The translations under genes were made by a program, and so were the position numbers. Below, piece after piece: positions 1 through 9,506 of a stretch of 64,000 bases of DNA. Source of the stretch: CAVQEG01 sp963711465 (GTDB lineage Bacteria > Bacteroidota > Ignavibacteria > OLB7); the NCBI GenBank assembly GCA_963711465.1, contig CAVQEG010000001.1, positions 1,612,001 through 1,676,000 of the forward strand. Direction: 5' to 3'. Below the pieces are notes generated by a model. It was not told where the DNA came from and did no database searches. It saw only the letters and a list, made by a program, of their open reading frames with translations. The first letter of the stretch is position 1, and every line of letters starts with the position of its first letter.

Positions 1-865
1 TCTGCAGCCACAGCAGCAGCACCGCACTGTCGGTGTACGGAAGACCGCTGGCAGAGCGTTCGTCCCACAGTGCCGAGGCGAGCCCCCGAATGCCCTGCGA
101 CGTGAAGTCGGTCCAGTTGCCGAAGATGAAGATGTCCGGTTCGACCAGATCCGACGCCCGGAGGTTGCCTCGGGCGGTCAGTCGCGGCTGCGTGGGCGTT
201 CCCTCCAGACCCAGCCAGAATTCCGGCAGGCCCAGCGGGTCGGACTTCTTGAATTCCGTCTCGACGTTGGTAAAGCCGAACGACGTGGCGATCGGCGCGC
301 GATCGTTGTCGCCAATCTTGGTGTCGATCAGCATCAGCACGCCGATCTGGTGCGGATTCGCCGTGGAGTTGATCACCGTTGCCGACAGGCGGACGAATCC
401 GCCGCTCGGTCGGAGTACGGGTTCCATGGTGAACACGAACCGGATGGTATCGCGGGTTCCCGGCATGACGCCATAGAGATTGGCGTTGACGCGCGGCCGG
501 CCGAAGGCGGTGTCGCGGAAGAGATTGACCACCGTCAGCGGATGGTCCGGCGGCGACTGCCGGGTATCGGGATTCTCCTCGTACGGCAGCTGGAAGACGA
601 TGTCGTCGACCTTGAAATGGACGTGCGAGGTGAAGTTCACCGGACGGTTGCCGGTACCGTCTTCGCGATAGATGATCAGCTTGCTGGAATCGGTATATCG
701 CGTCGAGAGCGAGAAGTGACCATTTGCCAGCAGGACCGCCGTGAGATCGTACGGCGGGAGCGCGTCGACGATCGACAGCGACTGCTGCGCGCGGAGCGAC
801 GCCGCGCACATCAATGCGGCGGCGACGATCGGAAGGATTCGGCGAACGTGGGTGGGAATGCTCAT
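1..865 (-). CDS. Secreted protein, 3' end beyond window (partial)
   Basis: This reading frame opens at ATG (865) four bases after the stop of the upstream OmpA gene and stays open to the window edge, about 288 residues. It begins MSIPTHVRRILPIVAAAL and has a hydrophobic segment ending near LRAQ, a typical Sec signal peptide. The rest is beta-rich: NGHFSLSTRYTD, a stretch about a relation to zero-mean values cannot be read, and repeated references to FGFTNVETEF and LPEFWLGLEG. I recognise no family. The tight coupling to the OmpA gene suggests co-transcription with the envelope/secreted block. The C-terminus, and any T9SS sorting domain, lies outside the window. Confidence 0.8.
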   Translation of the reverse strand, partial: MSIPTHVRRILPIVAAALMCAASLRAQQSLSIVDALPPYDLTAVLLANGHFSLSTRYTDSSKLIIYREDGTGNRPVNFTSHVHFKVDDIVFQLPYEENPDTRQSPPDHPLTVVNLFRDTAFGRPRVNANLYGVMPGTRDTIRFVFTMEPVLRPSGGFVRLSATVINSTANPHQIGVLMLIDTKIGDNDRAPIATSFGFTNVETEFKKSDPLGLPEFWLGLEGTPTQPRLTARGNLRASDLVEPDIFIFGNWTDFTSQGIRGLASALWDERSASGLPYTDSAVLLLWLQ

Positions 866-869
866 GGGG

Positions 870-2936
870 TCACTCGACCGGTGTGGCGATCTCGACGATC
901 ACCGTTCGATTGTAAAACCGGCCTTCGGGCAGGTCGTTATCGTAGATCAGCTTCTCTCCGGCTCCCTCGGTGTCGATGCTCTCGGGGATGATCCGCGTGC
1001 GCACCGCCTTGGCCACCGCCTGGGCGCGTTCGGCCGACAGCTCGCGGTTGTGGTCGTCCGGGCCGATCCGATCGGTAAGTCCCGTCACATGCACCGTGCT
1101 CGAGGTGCGCATCCGGCTGCGAACGACGTCGAGCACCGGCCGGTTGACGTCGATGATGTCGGGCGAATCGAAGTCGAAGAAGATCAGCGCGTACCGCTCG
1201 ATGAGCGTATCGCGGACCACTTCACCGTTGAGCCGGTGCGAGGTGATCACTCGGCGAACGGGAATCGACCGTGTCGAGGAGAGCGTGCGACCGCCATCGG
1301 TCTTCACGGCGAATTCAGCGGACATGGTGGCGGACTGATCACCACCGAGCACCTGATCGAGCTTCGAGGCATCGACGGTCCACGGCACCGAACGGTTCGG
1401 TCGGCCATCGCCATCGGAGCTCCAGAGCTGTCCGGTCGGCCCTCCGATCGAACCACTCCAGCCGGTGACGTGCTCGGGGTACTGCACGTGCGGTTCGAGT
1501 GCGAGCGTCCGGGGTTCGATCGAGCGATCGAGGTGCGTGCGGCGGACGGGTGCGAGAATTCGATCGTCGCTGGCGCGAATCTCGACGCGACGGTTCTCCT
1601 GACGTCCGTCGGCGATGTCACGATTCGACGCCCGGGGCGGCAGCCCACCGGAGCGCACGCTGATCCGCTTCGGATCGACGCCCCATGCGTTGACGAGGTA
1701 GTCGCGGACGGCCGCGGCGCGACCGGCGGCGATCGACGCGTCCGATCCGTCGTCGATCGGCTCGCGATAGCCCGAGAGCGACAGCGTCGCCTGGGGGAAT
1801 TCCTGCATGCGGTGCCCGACGATATTCAGCACGTCGTGGTAGACGTCGAGCACCTCACCGTCGAGCCGATCCTCGGAGAACGCGGAGCGTGCCGACGGCG
1901 AAATTCTGTCATACCGTGCCGGCAGCGCCGCGCTCGAGGAATCGAAGAAGACGAATGGCAGCAGCGGCATCACCTCCATCGCTCGATCCTCGGTCACGAG
2001 CACCTCCGGATTCTTCAGTGTCACACCGTCGGAATTCGTGCCGTCGACGTCGAAGGCGACCACCGGATCGGGCACCGGCGCCTCGGCAACCGGTCCCTCA
2101 TTCGGTACGATGATCTTCTCGGGTGGTGAGAATGCCCACTTGAGGCCGATCGACGCGCGCAGATCGGACACTTTCCAGTCGACACCGGAAAGCACGTTGG
2201 TGAATCCGTAGGTGTACGCCGCCTCCGGGTTGAGCACGACATTGTCGGTCAGGAACACGTCGACGCCGATCGCGCCGGTGGCGGCCAATCGGATCTGGCG
2301 GCTCGTATTGCCCGTTCCCTGCTCTTCGAAGCTTCCCGCGGCGATCTGCCGTTCGGTGCCGCCGTTGACGAACGTGGCGCCGCTCGGCGAGAGGATCTGC
2401 TCGGTCTGTTCGAAGGCAGCGCGCGTGGCGTATCCGACCGACGGACCGAGCGCGGCATACAGCCCACCACCGATGCGCAGTTTCGCAAGCAAATCGAGCA
2501 TGACGTAGTCGAGCGTGGTGGCCACGACGTACTGGCTCTCCAGCGGAACGAGTGTCTCCTCGCCGACGAGGACCAGCGGCGAGACGCTGTTCGGGCTCTC
2601 GAAATCGCCGTCGGCCTGATGGTAGTACGCCCGCACCGAGAGTCCGAACGGCCCGCCAACGGAGAAGTCGAGCGTGTTGCCCGCCATCCAGCCGATGGTG
2701 TTGGCATCGGTGAACGTGCCGCACTCGAGGATCCCGTCGTAGGTGTCGAACGAGCCGGTATGCATGTTCATCGTGCCGGCGCCGAAGGTGCCGACCATCA
2801 CCCGGGCATACCGATCGTCTCCGGCGGCCGAGGAGTCGGCGTCGGTCGTCTGGGCATGCGCCAGGGCCGTGCAGACGAGGAGCATAAGGACGGCCGAAGC
2901 CGACTGCAGGCGGGTAGAGATGTGTATGGTTCGCAT
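870..2936 (-). CDS. Outer-membrane protein with barrel-like N-terminus and two OmpA-like domains
   Basis: 688 residues with a signal peptide ending near ALAHAQ. Residues ~40-270 look like an outer-membrane beta-barrel (alternating strands such as GGPFGLSVRAYYHQ and GGGLYAALGPSVGYATR). A first OmpA-like domain follows (~325-455, FVFFDSSSAALP ... GRQENRRVEIR) and a second at the C-terminus (~575-685, LIFFDFDSPDI ... LPEGRFYNRTV). OmpA domains bind peptidoglycan diaminopimelate, so the protein probably anchors the outer membrane to the wall. Its C-terminus closely resembles that of the frameshifted OmpA/PD40 gene at 51854-54407, so the two are paralogues in that region. The next gene starts four bases downstream. 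Confidence 0.85.
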   Translation of the reverse strand: MRTIHISTRLQSASAVLMLLVCTALAHAQTTDADSSAAGDDRYARVMVGTFGAGTMNMHTGSFDTYDGILECGTFTDANTIGWMAGNTLDFSVGGPFGLSVRAYYHQADGDFESPNSVSPLVLVGEETLVPLESQYVVATTLDYVMLDLLAKLRIGGGLYAALGPSVGYATRAAFEQTEQILSPSGATFVNGGTERQIAAGSFEEQGTGNTSRQIRLAATGAIGVDVFLTDNVVLNPEAAYTYGFTNVLSGVDWKVSDLRASIGLKWAFSPPEKIIVPNEGPVAEAPVPDPVVAFDVDGTNSDGVTLKNPEVLVTEDRAMEVMPLLPFVFFDSSSAALPARYDRISPSARSAFSEDRLDGEVLDVYHDVLNIVGHRMQEFPQATLSLSGYREPIDDGSDASIAAGRAAAVRDYLVNAWGVDPKRISVRSGGLPPRASNRDIADGRQENRRVEIRASDDRILAPVRRTHLDRSIEPRTLALEPHVQYPEHVTGWSGSIGGPTGQLWSSDGDGRPNRSVPWTVDASKLDQVLGGDQSATMSAEFAVKTDGGRTLSSTRSIPVRRVITSHRLNGEVVRDTLIERYALIFFDFDSPDIIDVNRPVLDVVRSRMRTSSTVHVTGLTDRIGPDDHNRELSAERAQAVAKAVRTRIIPESIDTEGAGEKLIYDNDLPEGRFYNRTVIVEIATPVE

Positions 2937-2967
2937 CGGTGTAGTGACGTGGGTCGAATTCGTTCGA

Positions 2968-5900
2968 TCAATTCCGGATCAGTGTGACCGGCTGCGTGAG
3001 GACGATCTTCCCGTCGACGAGCACGCGGATGTAGTACGCGCCATCGGAGAGACCTGAGAGATCGATGTCGGTGGATGTTTCAGGGGTCTCGTGGCGTCCG
3101 AGATCGACGCGACGGACGCGCTGGCCCATGCTCGTGCAGACCTCGGCGACGGCCTCACCCCGTACGGGCGAGACCAGCGTAAGGTGGGCGCTCGCCGCGA
3201 CCGGATTCGGAGCGACACGCAGCAGACTCACCTTCGCCGTACGGATCAGACTCGAGGTCCCTCCGCATGGCAGCGCCACCTCGAGCGCCGCGGGCGAAGC
3301 ACCCACGCAGAAGTCGGCGCCACCGGCGCCGGAGACCACCAGCCGCGCAACCGCGTGATCTCCGCGGAGCAGCTCGCACTCGATGCCGAAGGCCGGCCCG
3401 TCGGCGATGAGCGGCGCCTGCCAGACGGGCTGAAGGCGAACGTGTCCCGGTTCCACGGCGGTGATCTGTGATGCGGATTCATCGAGCGGCACCGCGTCCG
3501 CAAGCGAGACCAGCCGACGCGGAACGAGAAGCGTTCGATCGAATTCGAGATCGAGTCCGATCGCCCCGACGCTCACGCCGTTTGCCACGCCGGCGAGGTC
3601 GACCGGGACGACGACCGTGGTCGCTTCAGCACCGGAGGCATCACGGGGAAGGAATTGCAGCCGCGGCAGCACCTTCGCCCGAACGGGAATGTCGTAGGAG
3701 CCGAAGCTTCCACTGGCAGTGACCGATCCGGCGAAATCCCCCGCATCGATCGGCGTGAACTCGACGGTGACCGGTACGGTCTCGCGCGGAAGGAGCATCC
3801 GCGCCGGCACCGACTCGACCGACACCGCGCCGGTCTGGTCGTCAGTGGTGACCGAGGCGAGGCGGACGGTGTCGAACACGCTCGAATTCTCCAGCAGGAC
3901 GCCGAAGGAGACCGTATCGCCGGCACAGACGGTTCCGAAGTCGATCTCCGGGACCGATGGTGAGATCGCGCGCGAGCGGGCGATGTAGCAGAGCTCGGCG
4001 TCGGTCGATCCTCCACCCTCGAAGCTGAACGTTGCCGTGGCGTGCTCGGTCGCCTCACGTTGCGGAGAGAACGTCACCTCGACCGTGGCCTCATCTCCGG
4101 GTACGATCGTCAACGGCAGGATCGACGGATCGGCCAGCCAGAACAGGTTTGGCGCGCTCGCGGTGAAGTCGACCGATGTGATGGTCACGACGCGATCGCC
4201 GGGATTGCGAAGCACCACGAACGTCGCGACCGAATCGCCGGGTCGGACGGAGATGGTGTCGCAGGAAGGCGCGAACGCATCGATCCGGCGGACGACGCCG
4301 ATTCCCGACGCCGTAATCGGGAACGTGCGGTCGGCGAGGTGCGCCGTGATCGCGCCGATGTCCGCACCGCGGGCATCCGGTTCGAATTCCACACACACCT
4401 GCAGCACCTGTCCCGGATCGACCGAGACCTGTCCGACGGGCGAGACGACGTGGAAGGGACCAGGCGGTTCGATCGTGATCGAATCGATCAGCGCCGGATC
4501 GGTGCCGTTGTTGAGGACCGCATCGAAGCACAGCTGTTTGGTGGTGCCGACATCGACGCTGTCGAAGTCGACGGCGGTGGTCACGATCTTGATCGACGAC
4601 TGCAAACCCGTTCCGCTGAGCAGCACGGTGTCGGTGATGGCACCGACGTCGAAGAGCAGCCGCCCCTGTCGCGGACCCGCGTCATTGGGTCGGAACCGCA
4701 CGATCACCGTGTGCGTCGCACCTGGCTTGAGCATCAGCGAATCGGGTGCATTGGTAACGATGAATTCTGCCGAGCCGTCGAGCCGGAACCGGCGGACGGT
4801 GACCGGCAGAAGCCACTCGTTGGTGATCGGCACGTGCAGCGTGTCGCTGAGGCGGCCGGCCTCCACCTGCCCGAACGCGATATCCCTTGCCCGCAACGGC
4901 TGGTAGAGTTCCGTCGACGCGAGCTCGGCGACGCCGTTGATGCCGCCGAGGACGAGCGGAAGGTTTTCCGAGGTCATGGCGATCGCGCGTTCGGCACCCG
5001 GCTGGTTCAACGGTGGGAACGGAGTCCAGATGCCGGAGGTGTTGATCGCATCGGGCATCTCGAACATTTCAGTAGCGGCGATTGCGCCGCCGTCGCCCTG
5101 ACCGCCGACGGCGAGGTAGGCCGTGGCCGTATCGACCGGACCCGCGACGAGTGTGGCGTCGAATCGCGCCCGTGCGGTGCTCATCCGCGGTGCCGGCTTC
5201 CACCCGCTCTTGGTATCGAACCACTCCCCGGTCGCCAGTGCGGTGCCCGATTCCTCGAATCCTCCGAACACCCGGGCGACGCCCGCGATGTCGCCGAAGC
5301 CGTAGCCGTACTCCCGGAAGACGATCGGCGGGTTCGCCCGCGAATCCCATGTGGTACCGACGAGTGTTTCGTGCAGGGTGACGGGGCGGGAATTCTCTCC
5401 GGTGGCGGTGACCATTCGGATCGAACCGTCCTGCTGCTCGATGCGCGCGACCAGGTGACCGGCACGGCCGACGGCCATGTCGCCGAGTACCGTGGTCTGC
5501 AGCGTGGACACGTCGATGCGATCGGCGGCGACGCTCGGTGTCCCGCTTCCCATGGCTCCACTGCTCTGTTCGCGTCCACCGGTGACTACGATGGCTCCGG
5601 CGCCGTCCCATGCTGCGCGGGGTTCGCCACGCGCCACACTGAGGTTACCGATCCGGCGCCACCGCCAATTGCCGCTCGAGGCATCACGTTCGAGCACTTC
5701 GATCGAGGAGAGTGCCTTGGCATCGGTCCGCGTTCCGGCGTATCCGCCGATGGCGAACACGCGGGTATCGCCACCGAAGGGAACGGCGACGAGCGCGTGG
5801 TACGCGCGGGCATCCTGGAGCGTGTTGAGGGTGGGGACGATCTCACCGGTCAGCGGTCGATACAGCAGCGAGGTGGTCGTGGCGGCACCCGAGGCATCGG

Positions 5901-6078
5901 TGCCGCCGGTGATGAGGACTTCACCGGTGCTGAGCATGACGGCCGCATGGCCTGCGAGCGGCTTCGGCAGGGGCGTATGAATTCGCCAGCCCGGTGTGGT
6001 CGTCTGCGCCGATACCGGACAGAGGACGACGAGGGCCAGCAGCAACAGCGTCAGGCAACGCGTAGCAAATGGGTTCAT
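2968..6078 (-). CDS. Kelch/choice-of-anchor-D secreted protein with T9SS sorting domain
   Basis: About 1036 residues. I chose ATG 6078 (MNPFATRCLTLLLLALVV) over an upstream in-frame start because it puts the hydrophobic signal peptide, ending at PVSAQ, at the N-terminus. Residues ~30-390 carry Kelch-like repeats (GGTDASG, VFAIGGYAG, VVTGGREQ, LGGING). Residues ~400-800 hold repeated Ig-like choice-of-anchor-D/ASH domains (FGQVEAGRLSDT, DFDSVDVGTT, DFGTVCAGDTVSF). A cohesin-like segment (LDLEFDRTLLVPRRLVS) precedes a C-terminal T9SS type-A sorting domain (VAPNPVAASAHL ... GLSDGAYYIRVLVDGK). It should be exported by Sec and then T9SS to the cell surface. The ligand is unknown. Confidence 0.85.
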   Translation of the reverse strand: MNPFATRCLTLLLLALVVLCPVSAQTTTPGWRIHTPLPKPLAGHAAVMLSTGEVLITGGTDASGAATTTSLLYRPLTGEIVPTLNTLQDARAYHALVAVPFGGDTRVFAIGGYAGTRTDAKALSSIEVLERDASSGNWRWRRIGNLSVARGEPRAAWDGAGAIVVTGGREQSSGAMGSGTPSVAADRIDVSTLQTTVLGDMAVGRAGHLVARIEQQDGSIRMVTATGENSRPVTLHETLVGTTWDSRANPPIVFREYGYGFGDIAGVARVFGGFEESGTALATGEWFDTKSGWKPAPRMSTARARFDATLVAGPVDTATAYLAVGGQGDGGAIAATEMFEMPDAINTSGIWTPFPPLNQPGAERAIAMTSENLPLVLGGINGVAELASTELYQPLRARDIAFGQVEAGRLSDTLHVPITNEWLLPVTVRRFRLDGSAEFIVTNAPDSLMLKPGATHTVIVRFRPNDAGPRQGRLLFDVGAITDTVLLSGTGLQSSIKIVTTAVDFDSVDVGTTKQLCFDAVLNNGTDPALIDSITIEPPGPFHVVSPVGQVSVDPGQVLQVCVEFEPDARGADIGAITAHLADRTFPITASGIGVVRRIDAFAPSCDTISVRPGDSVATFVVLRNPGDRVVTITSVDFTASAPNLFWLADPSILPLTIVPGDEATVEVTFSPQREATEHATATFSFEGGGSTDAELCYIARSRAISPSVPEIDFGTVCAGDTVSFGVLLENSSVFDTVRLASVTTDDQTGAVSVESVPARMLLPRETVPVTVEFTPIDAGDFAGSVTASGSFGSYDIPVRAKVLPRLQFLPRDASGAEATTVVVPVDLAGVANGVSVGAIGLDLEFDRTLLVPRRLVSLADAVPLDESASQITAVEPGHVRLQPVWQAPLIADGPAFGIECELLRGDHAVARLVVSGAGGADFCVGASPAALEVALPCGGTSSLIRTAKVSLLRVAPNPVAASAHLTLVSPVRGEAVAEVCTSMGQRVRRVDLGRHETPETSTDIDLSGLSDGAYYIRVLVDGKIVLTQPVTLIRN

Positions 6079-6380
6079 TGAGGTCTCTCGATGTTGGGCC
6101 CGCACCGCCACAGTGAACGCAGCGGAAATGGCTCGGTCCGGTTCGCATGGAACACCATGGTCCCGCGAACAGACCGTGTAGATAGACCTGAAGCCGTTGC
6201 TGGGGAACGGTGCAGTAATGGGGTGTGGCGGAATTCGGTCGAGTGTGCCCGCTCGTTTCCGACCCGCGTGGGTGCGCCCCAGGGCAGAGCCCGTTGGAGG
6301 GGAGGCCGCTGAAACTACATCGCGACGAAAAACCGTGCAACCGGTCGCGCAGAGCCGACGTGTGGACCGTCGGCGCGGGC
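6079..6380. other. Intergenic region of about 300 bases
   Basis: No convincing gene is seen between two minus-strand secreted-protein genes. Near the 6381 end there is a short inverted repeat, 6354-6374, listed separately. Open frames here are short and lack a signal peptide or recognisable motif. Confidence 0.4.
6354..6374 (-). terminator. Possible terminator hairpin after the 6381-9419 gene
   Basis: A perfect 7-bp inverted repeat (GCCGACG / CGTCGGC) with a 7-base loop lies 7 bases beyond the stop of the 6381-9419 gene. A T-run occurs only some 30 bases further on along the minus strand. The stem is short and this is a weak call. Confidence 0.35.
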
Positions 6381-9300
6381 CTAGCGTCGCACGATGAACT
6401 TCTGGCTGTGGACGTCGCCGTCGGCGGTTCGCAGCCGGATGAAGTAGGCGCCGGCGTCAAGCGATGACACATCGAATTCGATCCTGGTTACACCCGGCTT
6501 CATTTCGACGCCACGCATGACGGTCGACGCCGGCTGGCCGGTCGAGGAGAAGATCTCCAGCGAGACGACCGACGCACGCGTCAGGGCGACATCGACGGTT
6601 GCCGTCGGGCCTCCCGCCGGATTCGGAATCGGCGTCGTGATGTAGGTACGCTTTGCCGGTCCCTCCTGCTGGGCGCGTATGGTGTTGTTGCAGACGTCCG
6701 TGCCGGTGCCGTCCAGGCCGTTGACGACCACCTTGACCGGCAGATCGTCATGGGTTCCGCAGAAGTCGTAGACCACGGCGGTATCGACGTAGTGTCCGAG
6801 GAGGGTTCCCTCGATGCAGACGGCGACGCTGCGGTGGCCACCCGGCGGAATCGTAAGCGGGAACTGCGACGGAGGAACGCTGTAGGTCTGGTTGCCCCGC
6901 AGTGTCAGTGCCGCGATTACCAGCGGCTGCGAGCCATGGTTGGCGAGGATGAGCGAATCGCATCGCGACTGGCGCACGTCGATCTCCTTTCCGTCCCAGA
7001 CGTCGGTGCCATCCACCCGCAGCGTGTCGCCCGGCTTGTCGAGGATGCTGAGCGTGAAGCCACCGAGCGTATCGCGTTCGATGATGGTATTGCCCGCATC
7101 GTCGGTGATGGCGACCTGGTAGATCATATCCTGACGCGGATCGATCCGTCGAATGTGCGCGGTCACCCGCCCGGTCGGGAAGCTCTGGTTGGCGTTGGCG
7201 AATTCTCCCGTACAGTTGATGAGCGTGTCGAAGTGCATTTCGACGATGCCCGAACCGTACGCGTCGGTGAACGTCAGATCCACGTCGTCGGTACAGCGCC
7301 CCATCGGTCGGATCACACCGGGCGCCGTGGTGTCGACGCGGTGGGTGATCGGAAGCACGGCCACTTCGCGATCACGGCAGCCGCCGACGAGGTCGATGTG
7401 CGCGACCAGCATCGAGTCCTCCAGTCCCGCGCTGCAGAGCTCCACGTCGGCAGCACCTCCCGGGGGAATCGTAATCGGGAACGTCTGACGCACGAGCACG
7501 TTGTCGGAGACCGAGTCAGGTGCGATGCGGATGCTGTCGATCACCTGCGGGGTCGAACCGTAGTTCTCGATTCGCAACGTGCGGCAGTACGTGTTGCTGT
7601 TGTACGCCACCAGCGTGTCGAGCAGCAGCGGGCCGTCGGTCATGCCCGAAAGCCGCACGGTGAAGCCCGGCAGTCCGATCCGGCGCGTCAGCGATCGTCC
7701 CATCGAGTCGATCGCACGTATGTCGACCACACCGTCGCGGTAGGGATCGATCAGTCGTGCTCCGAAATGCACCGTGTCGGCGGGCGAGGTGAACGGTTCG
7801 ATCCAGAGCGCGACGTTCGACGTGTCGGGCATGGCATAGCATGAGTCGACTCCCTCGTCGGTTATGCGGGCATCGAAGGCGATGCCGTCGAGAGAATCGC
7901 ACGCGCGGGTGAATTCCACTTCCGGCGGCTGGAAGTCCTGCACCAGCGTCTTGAACAGCATTCCACCCACGTATCCGTACGAATTGGCAGGTCCGAATCC
8001 GTATGCGTACAACCCGAAGGCGGAGTCGGCGCGGATCGAATGGCTGCCGGCGGAGACTTCATCCTGCAGATAGCTGAATCGCGTGGCGGCGAGTTGGCGG
8101 AACCTCGTGCCGTTCGGGTCGATGATCGTGCCGTCGAACGACACCGTCGTGACGGCCTCGGTCGGAACGACGATGTTGACGAAGTGTCGCTGAAACTCCT
8201 GGTGCGGAACGCTCTGGAAGGCGTAGGCCGTGTCGAACTGGGCCGACGGCGGGATCAGCATCATGAACGGATCGCCGAGCGCCGCCTCGTTGGTGATCGG
8301 ATCGTTCTTGCCGACTGAGTGCTCATACTGCGCGACCAGAATTGGCCCCGTGGCCTCCACATAGGCGCCACCGGGAGCCAGCGGGATCTCGACCGGCCTG
8401 CCCAGCGTCAGTGGTCCCATCGGTATCCCGTTGAGCGTCCAGGTCGTCCCGGCGAACACCGGGAGAATTCGGGCGACGGCCGTGTATCCGGTCGCAGGAG
8501 TGATGTCGTAGTGCGGCACCAGCAGGGCGTCGTTGCCCCAGATATCCAGCGGCGGCATCTGCTCGACGAGGTGATCGCGGAAGTTTCCGACTTCGGTCGG
8601 GACGCTCGTTCGCCGGTTACCGCCGAAGACGGCGACCGGCTTGTTCGACAGCACCTCCGTGCCGCTGACGTCCTGCCGGTACTGCATGCCACGGCCGGTG
8701 TCAGCGCGCATGAGAAACACCTGGCCGCGATCGAGCGTCACCGTCGTCTGCCCCGTTCGACCGTCATTGAACCGCAGCCCCTGCGGAGGGTCGATTCGCA
8801 CGGTCGTCCCGTCCTCGGTCGCCATCACCGCCATCTCCGAGGCCATGTCGTAGTACGAATTGAACCTGTCGACGGAGTTCAACCCGTTGGTATAGGCGAG
8901 CACCACGTACCGTCGCGTCAGCACGTCGTCGGGAAGCGCCAGGAACGCGTCGGACGACTTGCTGCGGATGTTGACACCGTAGAGCGTGATCTCGTTGTCC
9001 GATTCGACCAGGAATGACCGGAACGATCGCTCCTCGGCGCCGACGAGCTCGGTGCTGTCTCCGAAGAAGAAGTTGATGTTGATTTCGTACGACGTGCGCG
9101 GTTTCGGAAGTGCGATGTCGATCGTCTCACCGGTGAGCTCGTAGGTGACGTGGACGGTGGTGGCGGTGTCACCGCTGGCATAGAGTCGCAGATCGGAGTG
9201 TTCGCTCGAACCCAACGATCCCCAGTTCTCGAGGAAGGTCACCCAGAACTTCGTTCCCCTGGTGTCGTGGCCCTTGACCTGTGCGGTGAGCGAGCCGGCT

Positions 9301-9419
9301 GCCAGGAAGAAGACGACAGCAAGCACGATCGCCGCACGGCACCGGCCGTCACCGATCGCGCGACGCGCTGTGCTCCGTTCGGATCGACGGCGAATGTGAG
9401 TGCGTATCGAATGCATCAT
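6381..9419 (-). CDS. IgGFc-binding-type surface protein with T9SS sorting domain
   Basis: 1012 residues. ATG 9419 is preferred to the in-frame TTG at 9425 because GAGG lies six bases upstream. After a basic N-terminus and a hydrophobic segment ending at GSLTAQ, residues ~45-480 match the IgGFc-binding protein N-terminal family (TRGTKFWVTFLENWG, SSDAFLALPDDVL, SEMAVMATEDGTTV, FRDHLVEQMPPLDIWG). Ig-like/anchor modules follow (~490-910). The last ~85 residues form a T9SS type-A sorting domain (PIPNPAGGPTATVDV ... LDAGAYFIRLRTADGD). It is paralogous to the 9507-12443 product and more distantly to the 47296-51516 product. In eukaryotes the family is linked to mucin/IgG-Fc binding; here an adhesive or matrix role is only inferred. 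Confidence 0.87.
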   Translation of the reverse strand: MMHSIRTHIRRRSERSTARRAIGDGRCRAAIVLAVVFFLAAGSLTAQVKGHDTRGTKFWVTFLENWGSLGSSEHSDLRLYASGDTATTVHVTYELTGETIDIALPKPRTSYEININFFFGDSTELVGAEERSFRSFLVESDNEITLYGVNIRSKSSDAFLALPDDVLTRRYVVLAYTNGLNSVDRFNSYYDMASEMAVMATEDGTTVRIDPPQGLRFNDGRTGQTTVTLDRGQVFLMRADTGRGMQYRQDVSGTEVLSNKPVAVFGGNRRTSVPTEVGNFRDHLVEQMPPLDIWGNDALLVPHYDITPATGYTAVARILPVFAGTTWTLNGIPMGPLTLGRPVEIPLAPGGAYVEATGPILVAQYEHSVGKNDPITNEAALGDPFMMLIPPSAQFDTAYAFQSVPHQEFQRHFVNIVVPTEAVTTVSFDGTIIDPNGTRFRQLAATRFSYLQDEVSAGSHSIRADSAFGLYAYGFGPANSYGYVGGMLFKTLVQDFQPPEVEFTRACDSLDGIAFDARITDEGVDSCYAMPDTSNVALWIEPFTSPADTVHFGARLIDPYRDGVVDIRAIDSMGRSLTRRIGLPGFTVRLSGMTDGPLLLDTLVAYNSNTYCRTLRIENYGSTPQVIDSIRIAPDSVSDNVLVRQTFPITIPPGGAADVELCSAGLEDSMLVAHIDLVGGCRDREVAVLPITHRVDTTAPGVIRPMGRCTDDVDLTFTDAYGSGIVEMHFDTLINCTGEFANANQSFPTGRVTAHIRRIDPRQDMIYQVAITDDAGNTIIERDTLGGFTLSILDKPGDTLRVDGTDVWDGKEIDVRQSRCDSLILANHGSQPLVIAALTLRGNQTYSVPPSQFPLTIPPGGHRSVAVCIEGTLLGHYVDTAVVYDFCGTHDDLPVKVVVNGLDGTGTDVCNNTIRAQQEGPAKRTYITTPIPNPAGGPTATVDVALTRASVVSLEIFSSTGQPASTVMRGVEMKPGVTRIEFDVSSLDAGAYFIRLRTADGDVHSQKFIVRR

Positions 9420-9506
9420 GGACAACCTCGGTGCGTCCGCGCATGGCGGAGAGACGAGAGGGGCCGGTCAATGCCTCGCAGTGGGGCTCCGGGGGGAACC
9501 GGTGGA

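Noticed and set aside
4042..6081. Long open plus-strand frame opposite the 2968-6078 gene
   Set aside because: It is antisense to a clear secreted protein with a signal peptide and T9SS tail. The frame has no recognisable motif and is Arg/Asp/Gly-rich, as expected from the reverse of a GC-rich coding strand.
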